The notes beneath the pieces were generated by a model, which searched no databases, was not told the origin of the DNA, and was given only the letters and a program-made list of their open reading frames with translations. A stretch of DNA of 64,000 nucleotides from NCBI RefSeq assembly GCF_000420485.1, contig NZ_ATVA01000017.1, positions 186,001-250,000 on the forward strand, given 5' to 3'. The stretch comes from Paucidesulfovibrio longus DSM 6739 (GTDB taxonomy: Bacteria > Desulfobacterota > Desulfovibrionia > Desulfovibrionales > Desulfovibrionaceae). Numbering within the stretch: the first letter of the stretch is position 1; every line of letters starts with the position of its first letter. The translations under genes and the position numbers were made by a program. This document shows positions 9,230 through 22,408 of this stretch, in pieces.

Positions 9230-9273
9230 CGGCCAAAGACCCCAGGGCGCGCCCGCGCCGAAAGAGGGAAGAC

Positions 9274-9708
9274 ATGTCCAAAAACGTGATCATCGGCTGC
9301 GACCACGGCGGATTGGCGCTCAAGGAAACCCTGAAGCCCTTCATCGAAAAGATGGGCTGGAGCGTGACCGACCTCGGAACCCACACCACGGACAGCTGCG
9401 ACTACCCGCTCATCGCCAAGGCGGTCTGCGACGCCGTGCTCAAGGACGAGGGCTCCCTCGGCATCCTCATCTGCGGCACGGGACTCGGCATGTCCATGAC
9501 CGCGAACCGCATTCCCGGCATCCGCGCGGCGGTCTGCACCAACGAATACATGGCCCGCATGGCCCGCGCCCACAACGACGCCAATGTGCTCTGCCTCGGC
9601 GAGCGCACCACCGGCCCCGGCCTGGCCCAGGAGATCACCCAGGTCTACCTGAGCGCCGAGTTCGAAGGCGGACGCCACCTGCGCCGCATCAATCTGATCG
9701 AAAACTAA
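9274..9708 (+). CDS. rpiB: Ribose-5-phosphate isomerase B
   Basis: Cytosolic enzyme of the non-oxidative pentose phosphate pathway, converting ribulose 5-phosphate and ribose 5-phosphate. The 144 residues are full length for the RpiB/LacAB family. Seen are the start IIGCDHGGLALKETL, the active-site cysteine loop ICGTGLGMSMTANR (about residues 66-79) and the C-terminal ARAHNDANVLCLGERTTG. The gene is followed 25 bases later by transketolase, an enzyme of the same pathway, so they likely form one transcript. Confidence 0.95.
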   Translation: MSKNVIIGCDHGGLALKETLKPFIEKMGWSVTDLGTHTTDSCDYPLIAKAVCDAVLKDEGSLGILICGTGLGMSMTANRIPGIRAAVCTNEYMARMARAHNDANVLCLGERTTGPGLAQEITQVYLSAEFEGGRHLRRINLIEN

Positions 9709-9733
9709 CCATATATTTCAAAGGAATACGCGC

Positions 9734-11728
9734 ATGTCCCAGGATACGCTCAAAAACGGCCAGCTCGTGGTCAACACGGTCAAGGGCCTCGTCATGGACG
9801 GCACCCGCAAGGCCAATTCCGGCCACCCCGGCGGGGCCATGTCCTCGGCGGACTTCGCCACCACGCTCTTCAAGGATTTCCTGAACTACGATCCCGAAGA
9901 TCCGACCTGGTTCAACCGCGACCGCTTCGTGCTCTCCGCGGGCCACGAGTCCATGCTGCTCTACTCCCTGCTCCACCTCCAGGGCCTGCTGCCCCTGGAA
10001 GAGCTGGAGCGGTTCCGCCAGTGGGGCTCCAAGACCCCGGGCCACCCGGAAGTCCACCTGACCCCCGGCGTCGAAGCCACGGCCGGACCGCTCGGCCAGG
10101 GCTTTTCCCAGTCCGTGGGCATGGCCGCGGCCGAGGCCTTCCTGAACGAGACCCTGGGCGCGGACGTGGTGGACCACTTCACCTACGTGCTCGTCTCGGA
10201 CGGCGACATCCAGGAGCCCGTGTCCCTGGGCTCGGCCATCCTGGCCGGACGCTGGGGCCTGGGCAAGCTCATCGCCTTCTACGACTCCAACAAGGTCCAG
10301 ATCGCCGGAGCCTGCTCCCGCGTGGACTGCACCAACTACGTCCAGGCGTTCGAGTCCTTCGGCTGGCATGTCCAGGAAGTGGACGGACACGACCGCGAAG
10401 CCATCGCCGAGGCCCTCAAGCGCGCCCAGATGGAAGCCACCCGGCCCAGCATCATCATCGGCCACACCATCATGGCCCAAGGCTCGGCCGGACGCGAAGG
10501 CGACCATGAAACCCACGGCTCGCCCCTGCCCCCGGAGGAAATCGCCGCCACCAAGTCCAAGATGGGCCTGGATCCCGAACAATTTTTCCAGGTGCCGGCC
10601 GCTGCCCTGGCCGAGTTCCGCGCCCGCTTCGACGGCCTGCGCGCCAACGCGGACGAGTGGAAGGCCAACCTCAAGGCCAAGCTCGCGGACAAGGACTTCG
10701 CCGCCAAGTGGAACCTCTTCACCGGCCCGCGCTCCGCGCTCCAGGTGGAGATGCCCTCCTTCGCGCCCGGCGAGAAGGTCGCCACCCGCAAGGCCTGGGG
10801 AGCCTGCCTGAACCAGATCATGGACCAGCTGCCCCAGCTCGTGGGCGGCTCCGCGGACCTCGACCCCTCCAACCAGACCGTGAAGTTCCGCGACCACGTG
10901 GGCTGTTTCGGCGTGGACGGGTTCGGCAGCCGCAACCTCTCCTTCGGCGTGCGCGAGTTCCCCATGGCCGCCATCGTCAACGGCCTGGCCCTGCACGGCG
11001 GCGTGATCCCCTTCGGCGCGACCTTCCTGACCTTCTCCGACTACTGCCGCAACGCCATCCGCATGAGCGCGCTCCAGGAACTGCCCGCGCTCTACGTCTT
11101 CACCCACGACTCGTTCTACCTCGGCGAGGACGGCCCCACGCACCAGCCCATCGAGCACCTCTCCTCCCTGCGGCTCATCCCGGACGTCATCGACCTGCGC
11201 CCGGCCGACGCCGTGGAAACCGCGCTCTGCCTGGATGTCGCCCTGCGCCAGGAAAAGCACCCCTGCTGCCTGTTCCTGACCCGCCAGGGCCTGCCCACCC
11301 TTGATCCCGCCGTGCACACCGGCATGGCCGAGGGCGTGAAAAAGGGCGGCTACGTGCTCGTGGACCCCGAAGGCGGCCCCGACGCCGTGGACATGGTCAT
11401 CGTGGCCACCGGGTCCGAGGTTTCCCTGGCCATGGCCGCGGCCAAGCAGCTGCCCCAGCACAAGATCCGCATCGTGAGCATGCCCTCGGTCACGCTCTTC
11501 GAGCGGCAGAGCAAGGAATACAAGGACAGCGTGCTGCTGCCCAAGGTCGCCAAGCGCGTGGCCGTGGAAGCCGGACGGCCCGAACTCTGGTACCGCTACG
11601 TGGGCATGGACGGCCTGATCAAGGGCATCGACCACTTCGGCCACTCCGCGCCCTACCAGAAGCTCGAAGAGGAATACGGCTTCACCCCGGACGCGCTGGC
11701 CAAGCTCATCCAGGAAAAATACTCCTAG
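9734..11728 (+). CDS. tkt: Transketolase
   Basis: A 664-residue thiamine-diphosphate enzyme that exchanges two-carbon ketol units between sugar phosphates. Visible are the N-terminal GHPGGAMSSADFA, GPLGQGFSQSVGMA, the ThDP/metal motif SDGDIQEPVSLG ending near YDSNKVQIAG, and the central-domain signature EDGPTHQPIEHLSSLR near residue 460. The C-terminal domain contains VIVATGSEVSLA. It directly follows rpiB and precedes the fructose-bisphosphatase glpX, giving a carbon-metabolism cluster. The intergenic repeat copy and a terminator start about 15 bases after its stop. Confidence 0.97.
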   Translation: MSQDTLKNGQLVVNTVKGLVMDGTRKANSGHPGGAMSSADFATTLFKDFLNYDPEDPTWFNRDRFVLSAGHESMLLYSLLHLQGLLPLEELERFRQWGSKTPGHPEVHLTPGVEATAGPLGQGFSQSVGMAAAEAFLNETLGADVVDHFTYVLVSDGDIQEPVSLGSAILAGRWGLGKLIAFYDSNKVQIAGACSRVDCTNYVQAFESFGWHVQEVDGHDREAIAEALKRAQMEATRPSIIIGHTIMAQGSAGREGDHETHGSPLPPEEIAATKSKMGLDPEQFFQVPAAALAEFRARFDGLRANADEWKANLKAKLADKDFAAKWNLFTGPRSALQVEMPSFAPGEKVATRKAWGACLNQIMDQLPQLVGGSADLDPSNQTVKFRDHVGCFGVDGFGSRNLSFGVREFPMAAIVNGLALHGGVIPFGATFLTFSDYCRNAIRMSALQELPALYVFTHDSFYLGEDGPTHQPIEHLSSLRLIPDVIDLRPADAVETALCLDVALRQEKHPCCLFLTRQGLPTLDPAVHTGMAEGVKKGGYVLVDPEGGPDAVDMVIVATGSEVSLAMAAAKQLPQHKIRIVSMPSVTLFERQSKEYKDSVLLPKVAKRVAVEAGRPELWYRYVGMDGLIKGIDHFGHSAPYQKLEEEYGFTPDALAKLIQEKYS

Positions 11729-11742
11729 CTTTCGGGAAGCAA

Positions 11743-11969
11743 CCGGGGGAAAACCTTTCTGAAGAGAGGTTCTTCCCCCGGCCCCCCTTTCCAAAGACGT
11801 TCATCGGCGGAATGCCTTTCGGCATTCCGCTTTTGTTTTCCACGAGGAACAGTCCGCAGCCACCTCCCCGTCTCGCTTCCCTTTCCGCGCTTAAGCGCGG
11901 ATGCGCAGCATCGGGCTTCGGCGCAAAATGGGAGCCCGGAGGGCCGCGGGCCTTCTGGCCGCCGGAGGC
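11743..11969 (+). repeat. Composite intergenic hairpin repeat, copy 1
   Basis: Element order: hairpin A (11743-11781, outer arms CCGGGGGAA and TTCCCCCGG), the conserved string CCAAAGACGTTCA, hairpin B (11807-11830, loop TTTC), palindrome C (11885-11900), and the end module D (11930-11969) finishing in TGGCCGCCGGAGGC. The same order occurs at 39409-39673, and modules resembling C and D occur at 45454-45518. Arms differ in sequence but keep pairing, which points to conserved structure. Confidence 0.7.
11807..11839 (+). terminator. Intrinsic terminator after tkt
   Basis: A perfect 10-bp stem, GCGGAATGCC with GGCATTCCGC around a TTTC loop, is followed by TTTTGTTTT. It sits 79 bases past the tkt stop and also serves as hairpin B of the repeat. 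Confidence 0.8.
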
Positions 11970-12120
11970 GAAACGCTTCCTCCCGATTGCGGCGCGATTG
12001 TCATCCGAAACGGTTTGGCATACGTAGGCAGGCAGATCGTTGCAATGTTGCAGCCCTTGAAACTTCGTCCGCGCCGAGCGCGGGCATACGATTTGGGAAT
12101 TCTATTTCCTGGAGGATGAC

Positions 12121-13104
12121 ATGGAAGCTCCGTCCAAGAATCTGGCGATGGACCTGGTGCGCGTGACCGAGGCCGCGGCTCTGGCCGCAGGCCGCTGGCT
12201 GGGCCGAGGCGACAAGAATTCCGGCGATCAGGCCGCTGTGGACGCCATGCGTCTTTCGTTCAACAGCCTGGACATCGACGGCCGGATCGTCATCGGCGAG
12301 GGCGAGAAGGACGAAGCGCCCATGCTCTACAACGGCGAGCGCGTGGGCACGGGCGACGGCCCGGCCGTGGACGTGGCCGTGGACCCCGTGGAGGGCACGA
12401 ATCTGCTGGCCACGGGCCGTCCCAACGCCATCGCCGTGGTGGGCGTGGCCCCGGCGGGCACCATGCTCGATCCCGGTCCCAGCTTCTACATGCAGAAGCT
12501 GGTGGTTCCGGCTCCGGCGCGCGCCGTGGTCGACATCGAGGCCCCGGTGGGCCACAACCTCAAGTCCATTGCCAAGGCGCTCGGCAAGGACGTGGACGAC
12601 CTCGTGGTCTTCGTGCTGGACAAGCCGCGCCACAAGCCGCTCATCGCCGAGATCCGCGCGGCGGGCGCGCGCATCCAGCTGCATACGGACGGCGACGTGA
12701 ACGGCGCGCTCATGGCCGTGAACCCGCGCGGCGACGTGGACGTGATGATCGGCACGGGCGGGACTCCCGAAGGCGTGCTGGCGGCCTGCGCCATCCGGGT
12801 CATGGGCGGCGAGATGTTCGCCCGTTTCGACCCGCAGCTGGAAGACGAGAAAAAGGCCATGGCCGAGGCCGGGTTCGACCTGACGCGGGTCTACACCGCC
12901 GCCGACCTGGTCAAAAGCGACGACGTGTTCTTCGCGGCCACGGGCCTTTCCGGCGGTTCGTTCCTGAAAGGCGTGCGCTACACGGGCACGGGCGCGCTGA
13001 CCCACTCGCTGGTCATGCGCGGCCACACCGGCACGATCCGCTACATCGAGTCGGAACATTCCTGGGACAAGCTGATGCGCTTTTCCTCGGTGAAGTACGA
13101 CTAG
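12121..13104 (+). CDS. glpX: Fructose-1,6-bisphosphatase class II
   Basis: Gluconeogenic phosphatase that makes fructose 6-phosphate. The 327 residues match the GlpX family length. Metal and substrate motifs are visible: GEGEKDEAPMLYNGE (about residues 60-74), the inositol-phosphatase-like DPVEGTNLLATG (about 88-99), and GTGGTPEGVLAACAIRVMGG (about 211-230). AGGAGG... in TGGAGGATGAC precedes the ATG at a normal distance. It follows rpiB and tkt in the same direction but behind a terminator and a 390-base gap, so it probably has its own promoter. A strong terminator follows. Confidence 0.95.
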   Translation: MEAPSKNLAMDLVRVTEAAALAAGRWLGRGDKNSGDQAAVDAMRLSFNSLDIDGRIVIGEGEKDEAPMLYNGERVGTGDGPAVDVAVDPVEGTNLLATGRPNAIAVVGVAPAGTMLDPGPSFYMQKLVVPAPARAVVDIEAPVGHNLKSIAKALGKDVDDLVVFVLDKPRHKPLIAEIRAAGARIQLHTDGDVNGALMAVNPRGDVDVMIGTGGTPEGVLAACAIRVMGGEMFARFDPQLEDEKKAMAEAGFDLTRVYTAADLVKSDDVFFAATGLSGGSFLKGVRYTGTGALTHSLVMRGHTGTIRYIESEHSWDKLMRFSSVKYD

Positions 13105-13130
13105 AGCGCCGAAGGATGCACGAAATGGAA

Positions 13131-13155
13131 AAGGCCCGGATGTCCGGGCCTTTTT
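13131..13155 (+). terminator. Intrinsic terminator after glpX
   Basis: Stem AAGGCCCGG with CCGGGCCTT, loop ATGT, ending in a T run. It lies 27 bases past the glpX stop, before the convergent cheW gene. Confidence 0.85.
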
Positions 13156-13196
13156 CGTGTGCGCCGCGAGCCGCGCAGAGGACCGTGTCCGGGCCG

Positions 13197-13712
13197 CTAG
13201 GCGGCGGAACCGATCTTTTCCAGCTCCTCTTCGTAGAGCAGCTTGTCCACGTTGAGCAGGATCTTCACGTCGTCGCCGATCTTGCCCATGCCCTTGATGA
13301 AGCGGCTGCCCGAGCCCTTGGAAACCTGGGGCGGCGGGGAGACGTTCTTTTCGGGAATGTCCGCCACTTCGTTCACGGTGTCGACCACGAGGCCGATGGA
13401 CGTTTCATTGATGCGCACCACGATGACGCAGGTGCGGTCATCGTAGTCGCGCGGCTCCATCTTGAAGCGCGTGCGCACGTCCATGACCGGGATGACCTGG
13501 CCGCGCAGGTTGATGACGCCCTTGACGAAGCCGGGCATGTCCGGAACTTCGGTGATCTTCTGGATGCCCACGATCTCGATGACGTAGCGGATATCCAGGC
13601 CGTAATCCTCGTTGCCGAGGTGGAAGGTGAGGTACTTGTCCTTTTGGGAATCGCCGTCCTCATCGTCCATGAAATCGTCTTCGATGACGTTGTTGAGCTT
13701 ATCTTCCGACAT
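13197..13712 (-). CDS. cheW: CheW-like chemotaxis coupling protein
   Basis: A 171-residue adaptor that links chemoreceptors to the CheA kinase. After an acidic N-terminus (MSEDKLNNVIEDDFMDDEDG) the CheW fold follows: YLTFHLGNEDYGLDIRYVIEI, then PGFVKGVINLRGQVIPVMDV, a family signature at about residues 70-90, and SIGLVVDTVNEV. The ATG at 13712 has AGGGAGG upstream; an extension to 13778 would run through the promoter. It stands alone here, with no CheA or receptor gene nearby. It is convergent with glpX. Confidence 0.92.
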   Translation of the reverse strand: MSEDKLNNVIEDDFMDDEDGDSQKDKYLTFHLGNEDYGLDIRYVIEIVGIQKITEVPDMPGFVKGVINLRGQVIPVMDVRTRFKMEPRDYDDRTCVIVVRINETSIGLVVDTVNEVADIPEKNVSPPPQVSKGSGSRFIKGMGKIGDDVKILLNVDKLLYEEELEKIGSAA

Positions 13713-13749
13713 CGTGCCCTCCCTGGAAAGGTGATTGCGATCGAACAGT

Positions 13750-13778
13750 ATGATATAGGATCGGACCAGAGGGCGCAA
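13750..13778 (-). promoter_or_regulatory. Candidate cheW promoter
   Basis: On the minus strand TTGCGC (13773-13778) and TATCAT (13750-13755) are spaced by 17 bases. Five of six -10 positions match the consensus, and the expected start of transcription would leave a leader of about 30 bases before cheW. Confidence 0.5.
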
Positions 13779-13819
13779 GATATAGCGTCTGATGGTTCAC
13801 CAATAATCATGGAGGCCTC

Positions 13820-14740
13820 ATGCTGGTCATCATACTTGGCGGAACCGGGTTCATCGGCAGGGCGCTTTGCGCGGAGCTGCTCGGTGCGGGTCACGAGGTG
13901 GCAGTTGTCTCGCGCTCCCCGGCCAAGGTCCGGAGCGTGCTCGGCGAGGGCGTCCGCGCGCTGGAAGGCGGCGGCCCCGGCTCCTGGGCCGGGCTGCTCG
14001 GCCCGGAGACCGCCGTGGTCAACCTGGCCGGGGAGAACATCGCGGCGCGCTGGACCCCGGAACGCATGCGCCGGATCCTGGAGAGCCGGGTGCGCTCCGG
14101 AGAGGCCGTGGCCGCCGCCGTGGCCGAGGCCAAAGAGCGCCGCGCGACAGCGCCCGCCCTGGTGGTCCAGGGCTCGGCAGTGGGCTTTTACGGCCCGCAG
14201 CCCGGCGATCTCGTCCTGGACGAAGAGTCGCCTTCCGGAGGCGGCTTCCTGGCCGAGGTCTGCCGCAAGTGGGAGGCGGCCAGCCGACCCGTCGAGGAAC
14301 TGGGCGTGCCGAGGGCCGTGGTGCGCACGGGCGTGGTGCTCGGTCCGGGCGGCGCCCTGGCCAAGATGGTTCCTCCGTTCCGGTTCTTCCTCGGCGGTCC
14401 CGTGGGCAGCGGGCGGCAGGTGCTTTCGTGGATTCACCTTGCGGACGAGGTGGGGGCCATCCGATACCTTATCGAAAACCGTCTCGGCGGCGTGTTCAAT
14501 CTCACCTCGCCGCAGCCGGCCACATCCCGGGAGTTCGCCCGCGCCCTGGGCAGGGCTTTGCGCAGGCCCGCGCTGCTCCCTGTTCCGGGCTTCGCCCTGC
14601 GGCTGCTCTATGGGCGCATGGCCGACGAGGCGCTGCTCTCGGGCCAGCGCGCGCTGCCGAGCGCCCTGCTCCGGGCGGGGTACGAATTCCGCCGCCCGCA
14701 GCTGGACGCGGCCCTCGCGGACGCGGTGCAGGGCCTCTAG
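13820..14740 (+). CDS. TIGR01777-type NAD(P)-dependent epimerase/reductase
   Basis: A 306-residue extended short-chain dehydrogenase relative of E. coli YfcH and cyanobacterial/plant SulA. The nucleotide motif IILGGTGFIGRALC lies at residues 4-17, the family hallmark VVNLAGENIAARWTPERMRR at about 70-89, and VVQGSAVGFYGPQ at about 114-126. The natural substrate of the family is not firmly known. It overlaps no neighbour; it is divergent from cheW (108 bases), so both may share the intergenic control region. Confidence 0.85.
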   Translation: MLVIILGGTGFIGRALCAELLGAGHEVAVVSRSPAKVRSVLGEGVRALEGGGPGSWAGLLGPETAVVNLAGENIAARWTPERMRRILESRVRSGEAVAAAVAEAKERRATAPALVVQGSAVGFYGPQPGDLVLDEESPSGGGFLAEVCRKWEAASRPVEELGVPRAVVRTGVVLGPGGALAKMVPPFRFFLGGPVGSGRQVLSWIHLADEVGAIRYLIENRLGGVFNLTSPQPATSREFARALGRALRRPALLPVPGFALRLLYGRMADEALLSGQRALPSALLRAGYEFRRPQLDAALADAVQGL

Positions 14741-14839
14741 GCGCGGCGGCCCCGCCATCGGACAACGGCCCTTGAGCCCGGCGCGGCTCTGGTTTAGGGT
14801 TTGCGCGCATCGAGAACCACGGCCCCGGCAGGAGCGAGC

Positions 14840-16240
<1,401 letters not shown>

Positions 16241-16261
16241 ACGGGAATCCGGCCGCAGGGC

Positions 16262-20005
<3,744 letters not shown>

Positions 20006-20090
20006 GCCCGGTTGCTATCATAATCATCGGGAAGATAACAGACTATTATCAGCGCCTGCGGGCCGTTGTTTGCGCAGCCGCGGCGAAGCG

Positions 20091-20660
20091 TCAGCGTCCT
20101 CCCGCACCGCCGCCCATGCCGCGACCGCCGCCGCGACCCTGACCGCCACCGCCGCCTACGCCGCGACCGCCGCCGCCCACGCCGCGCCCCTGGCCGGCTC
20201 CCGGGCCGCGTCCACGACCCTGGCCCGCGCCGCACGGCCCGCGACCCTGGCCCTGGCCCTGGCTCTGGCTTTGTCCCTGTCCCGAAGCGCCGCTGCCGGA
20301 GCCTGCCGCGCGCTGCGCGCCCGCCGGGGGCGTCTGGGCCTGGCCGGAAGCGAGAAACCGATCCAGCGCGCTGCGCACGCTGCCCTCGGCGCACAGCTCG
20401 ATGCGCACGTTGCCGCGCTGGAGCACGTCCTCGGCCTTGGGTCCGACCCGCCCCGTGAGCAGCACCTGCACGCCCGCGTCGGCCACGTGCTGTGCCGCCT
20501 GGATTCCCGCTCCCTGGGCCTGTGAGGCGTTGTCCCCGTTGTCCAGCCAGCGGTGTTCCCCGCTTTCGCTGTCGTAGATCACGAAACCGGAAGCCCGCCC
20601 GAAACGCGGGTCCATGGCGTCCTCCAGGGTTCGTCCCTGGCTGCTGATGGCGATAAGCAT
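20091..20660 (-). CDS. NifX/NifB-type dinitrogenase cofactor-family protein with Gly-rich tail
   Basis: A 189-residue protein. Residues 1-105 form the dinitrogenase iron-molybdenum cofactor domain (MLIAISSQGRTLEDAMDPRF, then ASQAQGAGIQAAQHVADAGV and VLLTGRVGPKAEDVL), which in relatives binds metal-sulfur clusters. The last 75 residues are nearly all Gly, Gln, Ser and Arg and look unfolded. No nitrogenase gene is near, so this is likely one of the small stand-alone family members common in sulfate reducers. GGAGG stands upstream of the ATG at 20660. It lies between a heptosyltransferase gene and the hybrid kinase gene, same strand. Confidence 0.85.
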   Translation of the reverse strand: MLIAISSQGRTLEDAMDPRFGRASGFVIYDSESGEHRWLDNGDNASQAQGAGIQAAQHVADAGVQVLLTGRVGPKAEDVLQRGNVRIELCAEGSVRSALDRFLASGQAQTPPAGAQRAAGSGSGASGQGQSQSQGQGQGRGPCGAGQGRGRGPGAGQGRGVGGGGRGVGGGGGQGRGGGRGMGGGAGGR

Positions 20661-20783
20661 TGCTGCCTCCTTGTTGCGAAACAGGAAGCAACGGGCGTGC
20701 CGAAACGCAATCGGCTGAAATGTACGGGGATCAGGCAAAGGGAAAATCGCTGCGGGCGCGATATGCGCCCATTTTGACCTTGA

Positions 20784-21842
20784 CTACGGAGCGGGCTGCG
20801 CCTGAAGGCCGAGCATGGGCGCAAGATGCTCCCAAACCTGTTCCGGCCGCAGCAGACGCATGCAGTCGTGATGCCCCCTGGGGCACTTTCGCGGGCCATG
20901 CAGGCCGCAGGGGCGGCAGTCCAGCCCGTCCACCTCCAGCACGCGGGCCGTGTCCCCGCGCGGGAAGAAGCCGAGGGAGCGCACCGTGGGGCCGAACAGG
21001 GCCAGCGTGGGCACGCGCTGCACCCAGGCCAGGTGCATGGGGCCGGAATCGTTGGTCAGGTAGGCGTCGAGACGGCGGATGCAGGCCGCCAGGGCGGGCA
21101 GGTTCGGCTGCCCCGCGAGATCGACCACGTTGCCCGCCGCGCCGGAAAGCTCGACCACCCTGGCCGCGTCCGCTTCCTCGCCCGGACCCGCGAACACGGC
21201 AACCCCGGCCCCGGCCAGCGCGGCCCGGCCCGCCACCTCGGCGAAATATTCCACGGGCCACTGCTTGGTGGGCCAGGTGGAGCCGGGATGCAGGCCCAGC
21301 AAAGGGCGGCGCAGGCCGCCGAGCAGCTCCCCGGCGCGGGTTTCGGCCTCGGCGGGCAGGGTCAGCTCCGGCCAGGGAAACGTGCTCGGCTCCGGTTCGA
21401 GGTCCAGGGGCCGCAGCAGCCGCAGCAGCCGCTCCACCTCCTCGAAGTCCCGGAAGCGGCGGTCCACGGTGTGGGTGTAGGCCATGCGGTTGTAAAGCGG
21501 GCTGCGGTAGCCGATGCGCACGGGCGCGCCCGTGGCGAACGAAACCACGGCGCTGCGCAGGCTGGCGTGGGGGGAGATCCAGAGGTCGAAACCGCGCCCG
21601 GCCAGTTCGCGTCCGAACGACCAGGCCGCGCCCAGGCCCTTTTGCGCGCCCCGCTTGTAAAAGCCCGTCACCGAGGCGAGCCCCTCCTGCGCGGCGAAAA
21701 GCCCTTCCAGGCCGCCGCGCACGAAAAAGTGCAGCCCCGCGTCCGGAAACGCGAGGTTCAAGGCCCGGAGCAGGGGCAGGGTCAGCACGGCGTCGCCCAG
21801 GAACGCGGTCTGCCAGACGCCTATCTTGCGGAATTCACGCAT
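20784..21842 (-). CDS. Glycosyltransferase family 9 (ADP-heptose:LPS heptosyltransferase-like)
   Basis: A 352-residue cytosolic enzyme that should add heptose to the inner core of lipopolysaccharide. N-terminal IGVWQTAFLGDAVLTLPLLR and the C-terminal domain motifs LLGLHPGSTWPTKQWPVEYF and YLTNDSGPMHLAWVQRVP (the ADP-heptose site region) are typical of WaaF/WaaC. A cysteine/histidine tail (CRPCGLHGPRKCPRGHHDCM) is also seen, as in heptosyltransferase II proteins. Whether it is transferase I, II or a relative cannot be settled. It may be co-transcribed with the NifX-like gene 123 bases downstream. Confidence 0.88.
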   Translation of the reverse strand: MREFRKIGVWQTAFLGDAVLTLPLLRALNLAFPDAGLHFFVRGGLEGLFAAQEGLASVTGFYKRGAQKGLGAAWSFGRELAGRGFDLWISPHASLRSAVVSFATGAPVRIGYRSPLYNRMAYTHTVDRRFRDFEEVERLLRLLRPLDLEPEPSTFPWPELTLPAEAETRAGELLGGLRRPLLGLHPGSTWPTKQWPVEYFAEVAGRAALAGAGVAVFAGPGEEADAARVVELSGAAGNVVDLAGQPNLPALAACIRRLDAYLTNDSGPMHLAWVQRVPTLALFGPTVRSLGFFPRGDTARVLEVDGLDCRPCGLHGPRKCPRGHHDCMRLLRPEQVWEHLAPMLGLQAQPAP

Positions 21843-21954
21843 GTCGCAAATCCCTTACCCGCTGCGCGCGCCGCTGACAACAGCTTCGCCGCGCGGACCG
21901 CGTCCGACGCCTTGCGCCCGGCTTCCCCGGCTTCCGGTCCGATTCCGTGAAGAC

Positions 21955-21983
21955 TTGAAATGCCTCGACAAGGCGAATACAAG
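21955..21983 (+). promoter_or_regulatory. Candidate promoter for the 79-aa gene
   Basis: TTGAAA (21955-21960), a 17-base spacer and TACAAG (21978-21983) lie 74 bases before the ATG at 22057. The match is fair (four of six -10 positions). Confidence 0.4.
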
Positions 21984-22056
21984 GCAGGCAGAGGGCGTCG
22001 CCCCGAAGCGGCCCGCCGATACCGGATCAACTTTTGCCGGAAACGGAGGAATTTCC

Positions 22057-22296
22057 ATGAAATACATCATGTTCGAAGATTTTTCTGGCGATCCCGTGCC
22101 TGTGATCTTTCCCCGGCGCATCGACTTTGCCGAGCTGCGCGAGCAGATTCCCTACCCCACCGTGCTTTCGGCAGGCTACGTGCAGCTGCGCGGAACGGAT
22201 TTCGCCTGCCACGGCGAGGCCAGAGGCCTGTATGCCGAAGCCCGGCCCGAGGACGCGGCCATCATCTCGGAACGCTTCACCAACCCCGAAGAATAG
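22057..22296 (+). CDS. Small conserved-looking protein of unknown function
   Basis: A 79-residue protein with no signal peptide or membrane segment. The sequence begins MKYIMFEDFSGDPVPVIFPR and ends in acidic residues; the middle ISYPTVLSAG-like segment (QIPYPTVLSAGYVQL) and the stretch DFACHGEARGLYAEARPEDA look like a compact alpha/beta fold. No function is recognised. GGAGG seven bases before the ATG, a candidate promoter upstream and a strong terminator downstream together support a real single-gene transcript. Confidence 0.7.
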   Translation: MKYIMFEDFSGDPVPVIFPRRIDFAELREQIPYPTVLSAGYVQLRGTDFACHGEARGLYAEARPEDAAIISERFTNPEE

Positions 22297-22332
22297 CTCC
22301 GGGCCGCGCCTGACGCGGCCACAGGACACCGA

Positions 22333-22374
22333 AACCCGGATTCCCGCGCGTTCGTGCGGGAGTCCGGGTTTTTT
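22333..22374 (+). terminator. Intrinsic terminator after the 79-aa gene
   Basis: A 15-bp stem with one wobble (AACCCGGATTCCCGC pairing with GCGGGAGTCCGGGTT), loop of 8 bases, then TTTT. It separates the 79-aa gene from the convergent NtrY-like gene and may act in both directions. Confidence 0.85.
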
Positions 22375-22408
22375 CCAGGCGCGCCGACAGCGCCGTGCCG
22401 CACCGCCG

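Larger units (their letters stand above)
11729..12120 (+). other. Repeat-rich gap between tkt and glpX
   Basis: A 392-base stretch with no credible gene. It holds copy 1 of a composite hairpin repeat (11743-11969), which includes a good terminator at 11807-11839 and a 16-base palindrome with arms CCGCGC/GCGCGG around TTAA at 11885-11900. The last 150 bases before glpX are less G+C-rich and should contain its promoter. They carry a small hairpin (CCGCGC-CGA-GCGCGG, 12069-12083) and a GTTGCA/ATGTTGCAG near-repeat. I could not fix a -35/-10 pair. Confidence 0.7.

Noticed and set aside
11901-12119. 72-codon frame before glpX
   Set aside because: It lies across repeat module D and the expected glpX promoter, with no ribosome site.
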